Positions 1 to 5,855 of a DNA stretch of 6,639 bases are shown here, in pieces (the first letter of the stretch is position 1; every line of letters starts with the position of its first letter). The DNA comes from Pseudomonadota bacterium. GTDB taxonomy: Bacteria > Pseudomonadota > Alphaproteobacteria > Sphingomonadales > Sphingomonadaceae. The stretch covers positions 1-6,639 of the forward strand of contig JAFAGN010000131.1 in NCBI GenBank assembly GCA_023422695.1. The letters are read 5' to 3'. The notes under the pieces are model-generated. The model saw only the letters and a list, made by a program, of their open reading frames with translations. It did no database searches and was not told the origin of the DNA. The position numbers and the translations under genes were made by a program.

Positions 1-2
1 GG

Positions 3-68
3 TTTACGCGGCGCTGCTGGGGCGGGCCGACAGCGGCCCCCGCCTGCGCGGGGGCGACGGTCAGATGA
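3..68 (+). CDS. Possible C-terminal tail of the gene upstream of ccmF (ccmE expected), partial
   Basis: A frame open from the window edge ends at TGA 66-68, which overlaps the ccmF ATG as ATGA. The next three ccm junctions have the same 4-nt overlap, so this stop is a good candidate for the end of the preceding gene. In System I operons of this type that gene is usually ccmE, the periplasmic heme chaperone. The roughly 21 visible residues end in APACAGATVR, match no CcmE motif I know, and partly come from the palindromic repeat at 37-54. The real gene may instead end before the window, leaving this stretch intergenic. The identity rests on context only. Confidence 0.3.
   Translation, partial: FTRRCWGGPTAAPACAGATVR
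37..54. repeat. Half-unit of a GC-rich palindromic (REP-like) repeat
   Basis: A perfect 7-bp stem, CCCCCGC (37-43) with GCGGGGG (48-54), encloses a 4-nt loop. The same stem with a 4-nt loop occurs at 2590-2607 in the larger repeat inside ccmH, so the two look like members of one dispersed family. It ends 10 nt before the ccmF start, and its G-rich right arm is the only Shine-Dalgarno-like sequence near that start. Confidence 0.55.
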
Positions 69-2035
69 TCGCCGAACTCGGCCTTGCGCTGCTCTGGATC
101 GCCGCGGCGCTCGCGTGCCTGTCCCTGATCGCGGGCGCGCTGTATCTGCGCGGCGGGCAAAAGGATCTGGCGGCGCTGGTCCGCCCCGCCAGCATCGCGC
201 AGGGGGTGCTGACCGCGACGGCGTTCGGCCTGCTGATCGCGCTGTTCGTGCGATCGGACATGTCGGTCGAGCTGGTGGCGCGCAACAGCAACAGTTTGAA
301 ACCGATGATCTTCAAGATCGCGGGGACGTGGGGCAATCACGAAGGGTCGATGCTGCTGTGGCTGACGATCCTGTCGCTGTCGGGGGCGCTGATCGCGCTG
401 TTCGAAAAGCGGCTGCGCGAGGACACGCTGATCGCGACGCTCAGCGCGCAGGCGGCGCTGGGGCTGGGCTTTTTCGCCTTCCTGATCTTTTCGTCGAACC
501 CGTTCAACCGGCTGCCGGTGGCGCCGCCCGACGGGCAGGGGCTGAACCCGCTGCTGCAGGACATCGGCTTGGCCTTTCATCCGCCAACGCTTTACGTCGG
601 CTATGTCGGACTGTCGGTCGCGTTCAGCTTTGCCGTCGGCGCGCTGATCACGCGCGAGATCGGTCCGGCTTTCGCGCGCGCGATGCGGCCATGGGTGCTG
701 TTCAGCTGGATTTTCCTGACCATCGGGATCACCGCGGGCAGCTATTGGGCCTATTATGAGCTGGGCTGGGGCGGCTGGTGGTTCTGGGATCCGGTCGAGA
801 ATGTCTCGCTGATCCCGTGGCTGGCGGGCGCCGCATTGCTGCATTCGGTGGCTGTGACCGCGACGCGCAACGCGCTGCGCGCCTGGACGGTGATGCTGGC
901 GGTCATTGGCTTTTCGATGTCGATGGTCGGCACCTTCATCGTGCGGTCGGGTCTGCTGACGAGCGTCCACAGCTTTGCGGTCGATCCCGAGCGCGGGACG
1001 TTTCTGCTCATATTGATGGCGATCTATATCGGCGGCGCGCTCACCCTGTTCGCCTTGCGCGCGGGGAGCGTGGCGGAGGGCAAGAAATTTGCGTTGCTGA
1101 GCCGCGAAGGGTCGTTGGTGATCAACAATCTGCTGCTCACGACGATCCTCGCGCTCGTGCTGCTCGGCACCCTCTATCCGATCGTCGCCGAGGCGATGGG
1201 GGAGAAGATTTCGGTCGGCCCGCCCTATTACAATCGCGTCGCGGGACCGCTGGCGCTGATCCTGTGCCTCGTCATGGTCGCGGGGCCGCTGCTGAGCTGG
1301 CGCAAGGATGATGGCCGGAAAATGTGGTCGCGGCTGCCGCTCGCGATCTTTGCCGGGGCGGCGGTGCTGTTTGCGCTGGTCCTGTTCGGTGGCAAGGTCG
1401 GCATCCTGCCGCTGCTCGGCATGACCGTTGCGGGAATTGTCGCCGTCGCCAGTCTGGCGCCGCTGTGGGGCCGAAATCTGCGCCGCACGCCGCTGCCGAC
1501 CTGGGGCATGGTGATCGCGCATTTCGGTGTTGCGGTGTGCCTGGGCGGGATGGGCGCGGAAAGCGCCTTCATCAAGGAACGGCTGGTCGCCGCGGCGCCG
1601 GGCGACGTGATCAAGGTCGGCGATTTTGCGGTGAAATTTGTCGGGGTGAAGCCCGTGGCGGGGCCGAATTTCACGTCGATCGAAGGCACGCTGGTCGCGA
1701 CGACGTCAGGCGGCCAATCCTTTACGATGCGGCCCGAGGCGCGCACCTTCCCCGGCCTGATGGGGACCGCGCCGACCGAGACGAATGAAGCCGCGCTGCT
1801 GACGCGGCCGGGCGGGCAGCTTTACGCGGTGCTGGGCCAGCCGGTGGCCGACGACGAAGGCGCGCGCGACCGGTATCAGATTCGGCTGTGGTGGAAGCCG
1901 CTGGTGTGGTGGATCTGGCTGGGCGGCGCGCTGATCGCGCTGGGTGCGGCCCTGTCGCTGCTCGGCCGCGCGCAGTTGCTGGGCATCTGGCGCGCGCAGC
2001 GTCGCCGGAAAGCAGAGGAGCGCTTTGCGCCATGA
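65..2035 (+). CDS. ccmF: Cytochrome c heme lyase subunit CcmF
   Basis: CcmF is the large inner-membrane subunit of the System I heme lyase. It receives heme from holo-CcmE and attaches it to the CXXCH cysteines of apocytochrome c on the periplasmic side. The 656-residue product is the usual family length and is built of many membrane segments. The tryptophan-rich WWD signature WGGWWFWDPVEN lies at residues 235-246. His172 (FHPP), His260, His302 and His486 sit where the heme-related histidines of E. coli CcmF (173, 261, 303, 491) are expected. A soluble periplasmic domain spans about 500-610, followed by a final membrane helix near 613-634 and a basic tail. The start MIAELG is typical of the family. 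The start overlaps a TGA as ATGA, and the stop overlaps the ccmG ATG. Family and completeness are not in doubt. Confidence 0.97.
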   Translation: MIAELGLALLWIAAALACLSLIAGALYLRGGQKDLAALVRPASIAQGVLTATAFGLLIALFVRSDMSVELVARNSNSLKPMIFKIAGTWGNHEGSMLLWLTILSLSGALIALFEKRLREDTLIATLSAQAALGLGFFAFLIFSSNPFNRLPVAPPDGQGLNPLLQDIGLAFHPPTLYVGYVGLSVAFSFAVGALITREIGPAFARAMRPWVLFSWIFLTIGITAGSYWAYYELGWGGWWFWDPVENVSLIPWLAGAALLHSVAVTATRNALRAWTVMLAVIGFSMSMVGTFIVRSGLLTSVHSFAVDPERGTFLLILMAIYIGGALTLFALRAGSVAEGKKFALLSREGSLVINNLLLTTILALVLLGTLYPIVAEAMGEKISVGPPYYNRVAGPLALILCLVMVAGPLLSWRKDDGRKMWSRLPLAIFAGAAVLFALVLFGGKVGILPLLGMTVAGIVAVASLAPLWGRNLRRTPLPTWGMVIAHFGVAVCLGGMGAESAFIKERLVAAAPGDVIKVGDFAVKFVGVKPVAGPNFTSIEGTLVATTSGGQSFTMRPEARTFPGLMGTAPTETNEAALLTRPGGQLYAVLGQPVADDEGARDRYQIRLWWKPLVWWIWLGGALIALGAALSLLGRAQLLGIWRAQRRRKAEERFAP

Positions 2036-2562
2036 CCAACCGCTGGGTTCTTTTCGTACCGCTGGCGATCATGGGATTGCTGTTCGGCGCCTTCATCTAT
2101 CGGCTGGTGACCCCCGCCGAGACGCTGATCCAGTCGCAGTGGATCGACAAGCCGATGCCGCTGTTCGACCTGCCGCCCGCGACCGCCGGGGTCGAGGGGC
2201 TGAAGAGCAGCCAGCTAGCCGACGGTCGCCCGCGGCTGGTCAATGTCTTCGCCAGCTGGTGCATCCCGTGCCGCGCCGAGGCGCCGCAGCTGGAGGCGCT
2301 GAAGGCCGCGGGGGTGCCGATCGACGGCATCGCGATCCGCGACCGCCCGGAAGACGTCGCGATGTTCCTGAAGGAATATGGCAATCCGTTCGACCGGATC
2401 GGATCGGACATGCAGAGCAGCGTCCAGATCGCGCTGGGATCGTCGGGGGTGCCGGAGACGTTCCTGATCGACGGCAAGGGCGTCATTCGCGAACAGATTC
2501 AGGGCGTGATCCTGGCCGATCAGGTGCCGGAAATCGTTGCGAAGCTTGAGGCGATGAAGTGA
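2032..2562 (+). CDS. ccmG: Thiol:disulfide interchange protein CcmG (DsbE), membrane-anchored thioredoxin
   Basis: CcmG is a periplasmic thioredoxin-like reductant that keeps the apocytochrome c CXXCH cysteines and CcmH reduced before heme attachment. It draws electrons from a CcdA/DsbD-type protein. The 176-residue product has an N-terminal signal anchor (about residues 6-22) and then a thioredoxin fold with the active site WCIPC (Cys77, Cys80). The GVPETFLIDGKG segment carries the expected cis-proline at Pro141. The ATG at 2032 was chosen over the upstream in-frame opening because it begins the anchor directly and overlaps the ccmF stop as ATGA. It also has a purine-rich AGAGGAG about 11 nt upstream. 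The stop overlaps the ccmH GTG. Length and motifs are normal for the CcmG/DsbE branch of the TlpA-like family. Confidence 0.96.
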   Translation: MTNRWVLFVPLAIMGLLFGAFIYRLVTPAETLIQSQWIDKPMPLFDLPPATAGVEGLKSSQLADGRPRLVNVFASWCIPCRAEAPQLEALKAAGVPIDGIAIRDRPEDVAMFLKEYGNPFDRIGSDMQSSVQIALGSSGVPETFLIDGKGVIREQIQGVILADQVPEIVAKLEAMK

Positions 2563-3104
2563 GCGAACTGCGCTTCCTCTCATCTCGCTCCCCCGCGAAA
2601 GCGGGGGTCCAGGGCGGCAAAGGGCGAAGTTGGCGTATTGCCGCCCTGAACCCCTGCGTTCGCGGGGAAGCATGGTTTTTGGCGGCGGCGCTGTTTATCT
2701 TCAGTGGTGTCTTCTCGTCGCCATTGACCGCGCAGGATCGCCTGCCGCCCGCGCCTTATGCTTACGAACAGCTGCGCGATCCGGCCAAGGAAGCGCGTGC
2801 GAAGGCGTTGATGGAGGAACTCCGCTGTCTGGTCTGTCAGGGCCAGTCGATCGCCGATTCGGACGCGCCGCTCGCCGGCGACATGCGGCACGAGGTGCGG
2901 AGCAAGATCGCCGCGGGCGAGAGCCCTGACGAGATCAAGGCGTGGCTGGTCGCGCGCTATGGCAATTGGGTGAGTTACGACCCGCCATTCGATGCGGCGA
3001 CCGCGTTTCTATGGCTCGGGCCGCTGCTGTTCCTCCTTCTCGGCGGCTGGTTGGCGTTCGGGCGCTTCCGGCGCGGCGAGCCGGATGCGGAGGACAACAC
3101 ATGA
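2559..3104 (+). CDS. ccmH: Cytochrome c maturation protein CcmH (CcmL-type), with repeat-derived N-terminal extension
   Basis: CcmH is a membrane-anchored periplasmic thiol protein that works with CcmG to handle apocytochrome cysteines and with CcmF and CcmI in the heme lyase complex. The family motif LRCLVCQGQSIADSDAPLA holds the two redox cysteines, Cys90 and Cys93. One C-terminal membrane helix follows at about 139-158, then a short basic and acidic tail. The start used is GTG 2559, which overlaps the ccmG stop as GTGA and has GAGG 7 nt upstream. Residues about 10-38 are encoded by a palindromic repeat and precede the hydrophobic signal core (about 39-57, ending in TAQ). The n-region is therefore about 38 residues, far longer than usual, and carries an extra Cys33. 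A TTG at 2679, with GGGGAAG 8 nt upstream, is a possible alternative start beyond the repeat, though its signal peptide would lack basic residues. Function is certain; the start is less so. Confidence 0.93.
   Translation: MSELRFLSSRSPAKAGVQGGKGRSWRIAALNPCVRGEAWFLAAALFIFSGVFSSPLTAQDRLPPAPYAYEQLRDPAKEARAKALMEELRCLVCQGQSIADSDAPLAGDMRHEVRSKIAAGESPDEIKAWLVARYGNWVSYDPPFDAATAFLWLGPLLFLLLGGWLAFGRFRRGEPDAEDNT
2587..2671. repeat. Imperfect inverted repeat (REP/BIME-like doublet) inside the 5' end of ccmH
   Basis: Two 34-nt arms, 2587-2620 and 2638-2671, are inverted copies matching at 30 of 34 positions by hand alignment, separated by a 17-nt spacer. Each arm also contains its own small palindrome. 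The left one is CCCCCGC-GAAA-GCGGGGG (2590-2607), and the right one is a slightly degraded CCCCTGCGTTCGCGGGG. The paired-arm layout resembles bacterial interspersed palindromic elements. The segment reads through in the ccmH frame as peptides such as SPAKAGVQGG. Its total of 85 nt is not a multiple of three, so a clean insertion would have shifted the frame unless the start moved or the ends were trimmed. Confidence 0.85.
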
Positions 3105-3751
3105 TCTGGCTGTGGGTCATGCTGGCGGCGCTGCTGACGATCGCGGCGATTTTCTGGCTGGGCAAGCTGCCCGCCGCGGCGCGGCCGCTGGCGGGGGCGG
3201 CGGTCATGCTGGGGCTGGCGGGTTATGCGCTGCAAGGCAGTCCGTCGCTGCCGGGCAAGCCGGTGGCGGCGCCCGAGGAACCCGAAGGCTTTGGCGAGGC
3301 GCTGACCGACCAGCGGCAGGGCATGGCGGATCGTTTCGGACCCGCGGCGCAATGGCTGGGCATGTCCGACGGCTTTGCCCGCACCGGCAAGACCGAATTG
3401 GCGGCGCAGACACTGGAAAAGGGGCTGGAGCAATATCCTGACAATGTCGACCTGTGGGTCGGGTTGGGCAACGCGCTGACCGCGCATGGCGGCGGAATGA
3501 TGTCGCCCGCCGCGGCGCTGGCGTTCGACGAGGCGGCGCGGCGTGATCCGAGCCATCCGGCACCGCCCTTCTTTGCCGGCCTCGCGCTGGCGCAGGGCGG
3601 CGACCTGAAGGGCGCCGAGGCGGTGTGGAGCGAACTGCTGGCGCGCAGCCCTGCCGATGCGCCGTGGCGCGCCGACCTGGAAATGCGGCTGGCGCAACTG
3701 CGGCAGGCGATGGGGCCGCAGGTGCCGCCCGAGGCGTCGGTTGCGCCCTGA
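3101..3751 (+). CDS. ccmI: Cytochrome c maturation apocytochrome chaperone CcmI (CycH), TPR protein, short form
   Basis: CcmI binds the C-terminal region of apocytochrome c and delivers it to the CcmF-CcmH heme lyase. The 216-residue product begins with two membrane helices (about 2-21 and 29-45) joined by only about seven residues. A proline-rich linker follows, then a periplasmic part with about three tetratricopeptide-like repeats (roughly 79-112, 115-150 and 153-186). The second contains the usual ALAFDEAARRDP-type helix and the third ends ARSPADAPW. The start ATG overlaps the ccmH stop as ATGA and has GGAGG (3089-3093) 7 nt upstream. It is much shorter than the roughly 400-residue CcmI of Rhodobacter: the loop between the membrane helices, which carries a leucine zipper there, is nearly absent. 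It is the last ccm gene here. The call rests on position, topology and TPR content. Confidence 0.9.
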   Translation: MIWLWVMLAALLTIAAIFWLGKLPAAARPLAGAAVMLGLAGYALQGSPSLPGKPVAAPEEPEGFGEALTDQRQGMADRFGPAAQWLGMSDGFARTGKTELAAQTLEKGLEQYPDNVDLWVGLGNALTAHGGGMMSPAAALAFDEAARRDPSHPAPPFFAGLALAQGGDLKGAEAVWSELLARSPADAPWRADLEMRLAQLRQAMGPQVPPEASVAP

Positions 3752-3769
3752 TTTGGACGCTATTCCAAA
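3752..3769. other. Short inverted repeat in the ccmI-kup gap
   Basis: TTTGGA (3752-3757) and TCCAAA (3764-3769) form a perfect 6-bp inverted repeat around a 6-nt centre, starting right after the ccmI stop. It is AT-richer than its surroundings in a gap of only 44 nt. It could be an operator-like site for kup or a weak hairpin. There is no T-run, so a strong intrinsic terminator is unlikely, and chance is possible. Confidence 0.3.
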
Positions 3770-3795
3770 CGTGCGGGCTCGTCTAAAGGCTCGCG

Positions 3796-5757
3796 ATGAC
3801 TGCTGAGTCGCAAATCGCCACTGGCGGCGCCGAGAGCGCCGTGCCGACCGCTGCCAATACCGGTCATTATGGCCATGGCCATGCCAGCGATGGCAAGCTG
3901 AAGCTGGCCGTGGGCGCGGTGGGCGTGGTGTTCGGCGACATCGGTACCAGCCCGCTGTACGCATTCCGCGAAACCTTTGCCGGGCATCATCCGATCGAAC
4001 CCGATCGCCTGCACATTTACGGCGTGCTGAGCCTGGTCTTCTGGTCGATGATGCTGGTCGTCACCTTCAAATATGTGCTGACGATCATGAAGGCCGACAA
4101 CAAGGGCGAGGGCGGCAGTCTGGCACTGCTTGCGCTGATCAGCCGCTCGTCGGGCGAGAAGCGCTGGACGTGGCCGATCATCCTGCTCGGGGTGTTTGCG
4201 ACCGCGCTATTCTATGGCGACAGCATGATTACCCCGGCGATGTCGGTGCTGTCGGCGACCGAGGGGCTGCGTTATATCGACCCGGGCTTTTCGCCCTATA
4301 TCGTGCCGATCGCGCTGACTATCCTGATCGGCCTGTTCGCGATCCAGTCGCGCGGGACCGCAAAGGTCGGGGCGTTGTTCGGCCCGATCATGCTGACCTA
4401 TTTCCTGACGCTCGCCGGGCTAGGGATCATGCACATCGCCGACAATCCGTGGATCATTGTCGAGACGATCAACCCGGTGAATGCGCTGCGGTTCTTCTAT
4501 GTCGACGGCTTTACCGCCTTCATCGCGCTGGGCGCGGTGGTGCTGGCCGTGACGGGGGCGGAAGCGCTTTACGCTGACATGGGGCATTTCGGGCGTGGTC
4601 CGATCGGGATCAGCTGGCTGGCCTTTGTGCTGCCCGCGCTGATGCTCAACTATATGGGGCAGGGGGCGATGGTGCTGGCTGCCGAAGCCGGGCCGCGTGC
4701 CGACCTGATTTCCGATCCCTTCTTCCAGATGATGCCCCAATATCTGGAGGTGCCCGTCGTCATCCTCGCGCTCCTGGCGACGATCATCGCCAGCCAGGCA
4801 GTGATTTCGGGCGCCTTCTCGCTGACCCAACAGGCGATCCAGCTGGGCTTTATCCCGCGCCTGCGCGTCGAGCACACCAGCGCGTCGGCGGCGGGGCAGA
4901 TCTATATTCCGGTGGTCAACTGGTTCCTGATGATCATGGTGATCATCCTGGTGCTGTTCTTCGGATCGTCGAGCAACCTTGCCGCCGCCTATGGCATCGC
5001 GGTGACGGGTGCGATGTTCATCGATACCTGCCTGTTGTCGGTCGTCCTCTTCACCTTGTGGAAATGGCCGGCGTGGAAGGCCTTGCCGGTGTTGGCGGTC
5101 TTTTTCATCGTCGACATCGCCTATTTCGGCGCCAATCTGATCAAGGTGCCCGACGGCGGCTGGGTGCCGCTGGCGATCGGGCTGATCATCTTCACGATGC
5201 TCACCACCTGGTCGCGCGGGCGCAAGCTGATGCAGCAGGAAATGGCCGAGGGCGCGATGCCGATCCCGGTGTTCGTCAAATCGGCGGCGAACAGCGCGAC
5301 GCGCGTTCCGGGCACGGCGGTGTTCATGACGTCGAGCAGCGACGGGGTGCCGCACGCGCTGCTCCATAACCTCAAGCACAACAAGGTGCTGCACGAGCGG
5401 ATCATCCTGCTGACGATCAAGGTTGCCGACGTGCCGTTCGTGCGCGAGGAAAACCACTGCGCGCTGGAGGATCTGGGGCAGGGGTTCCACCGCCTGATCC
5501 TGAATTACGGCTTCATGCAGCCAGTCGACGTGCCCGATGCGCTGAAGCGCGTGACGAGCTGCGGCGGCGAGTTCAAGATGCTGGAAACCAGCTTTTTCCT
5601 CTCGCGCCAGACGCTGATCGCGGCGAGCAAGCCGGGGATGCCGATCTGGCGCGAAAAGCTGTTTGCGTGGATGCTGCGCAATTCGGAAAGCGCGATGGAG
5701 TATTTCCGCTTGCCAACCAATCGCGTCGTCGAACTGGGCAGCCAGGTCGCGATCTGA
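3796..5757 (+). CDS. kup: Low-affinity potassium transport system protein Kup
   Basis: Kup (TrkD, KUP/HAK/KT family) takes up K+ across the inner membrane, most likely by proton symport, and matters most at low pH or under osmotic stress. The 653-residue product has the signature GDIGTSPLYAFRETF from residue 47, with Asp48 in the place of the conserved transport aspartate. KADNKGEGG lies at 99-107 and GDSMITPAMSVLSATEGL at 141-158. About twelve membrane helices are followed by a cytoplasmic C-terminal domain from about residue 470, with the usual HERIILLTIKV and YGFMQP segments. It ends in VVELGSQVAI, so the C-terminus is intact. The ATG at 3796 has AAAGG (3785-3789) six nt upstream. The first 33 residues are an extra polar segment with HYGHGH at 24-29, accounting for the excess over E. 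coli Kup (622 residues). It is separated from ccmI by 44 nt and may have its own promoter, though none is clear. Confidence 0.96.
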   Translation: MTAESQIATGGAESAVPTAANTGHYGHGHASDGKLKLAVGAVGVVFGDIGTSPLYAFRETFAGHHPIEPDRLHIYGVLSLVFWSMMLVVTFKYVLTIMKADNKGEGGSLALLALISRSSGEKRWTWPIILLGVFATALFYGDSMITPAMSVLSATEGLRYIDPGFSPYIVPIALTILIGLFAIQSRGTAKVGALFGPIMLTYFLTLAGLGIMHIADNPWIIVETINPVNALRFFYVDGFTAFIALGAVVLAVTGAEALYADMGHFGRGPIGISWLAFVLPALMLNYMGQGAMVLAAEAGPRADLISDPFFQMMPQYLEVPVVILALLATIIASQAVISGAFSLTQQAIQLGFIPRLRVEHTSASAAGQIYIPVVNWFLMIMVIILVLFFGSSSNLAAAYGIAVTGAMFIDTCLLSVVLFTLWKWPAWKALPVLAVFFIVDIAYFGANLIKVPDGGWVPLAIGLIIFTMLTTWSRGRKLMQQEMAEGAMPIPVFVKSAANSATRVPGTAVFMTSSSDGVPHALLHNLKHNKVLHERIILLTIKVADVPFVREENHCALEDLGQGFHRLILNYGFMQPVDVPDALKRVTSCGGEFKMLETSFFLSRQTLIAASKPGMPIWREKLFAWMLRNSESAMEYFRLPTNRVVELGSQVAI

Positions 5758-5786
5758 CGCCGGGCCGCCGGATTAACTCGGCGTCA
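5755..5786 (+). terminator. Hairpin over the kup stop codon, possible weak terminator
   Basis: TGACGCCG (5755-5762) pairs perfectly with CGGCGTCA (5779-5786) around a 16-nt loop, and the kup TGA forms the first three bases of the stem. The sequence after it (tctgcgattatgcattt) has no clean U-tract, so it would be at best a weak intrinsic terminator. It might instead act in mRNA 3' end stability or be fortuitous in GC-rich DNA. It takes up most of the first third of the 98-nt gap before the next gene; nothing else convincing lies in that gap. Confidence 0.35.
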
Positions 5787-5855
5787 TCTGCGATTATGCA
5801 TTTGAACATTGCCGCGGGTCTTGCGATGCCAGCGTCAGGGAGGCTCGCCGACGCG

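Noticed and set aside
1888..2031. Upstream in-frame extension of ccmG into ccmF
   Set aside because: The extension is an out-of-frame reading of ccmF. ATG 2032 directly precedes the membrane anchor and forms the usual 4-nt overlap.
3753..3788. TTGGAC and TCTAAA as a promoter for kup
   Set aside because: The spacing between them is about 24 nt, too long for a sigma-70-type promoter.
2975..3964. Long - strand open frame across ccmH, ccmI and the start of kup (329 codons)
   Set aside because: The product is extremely Arg-rich and low in complexity, spans three real genes and an intergenic gap, and has no domain: a GC-content shadow.
4420..5490. Long open frame on the - strand opposite kup (356 codons)
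   Set aside because: It mirrors the codon periodicity of kup in GC-rich DNA; the product is dominated by Arg, His, Asp and Gln with no recognisable domain, and kup is unambiguous.
5802..5830. TTGAAC as a -35 element for the last gene
   Set aside because: No acceptable -10 hexamer lies at 16-19 nt spacing, so a promoter cannot be supported.
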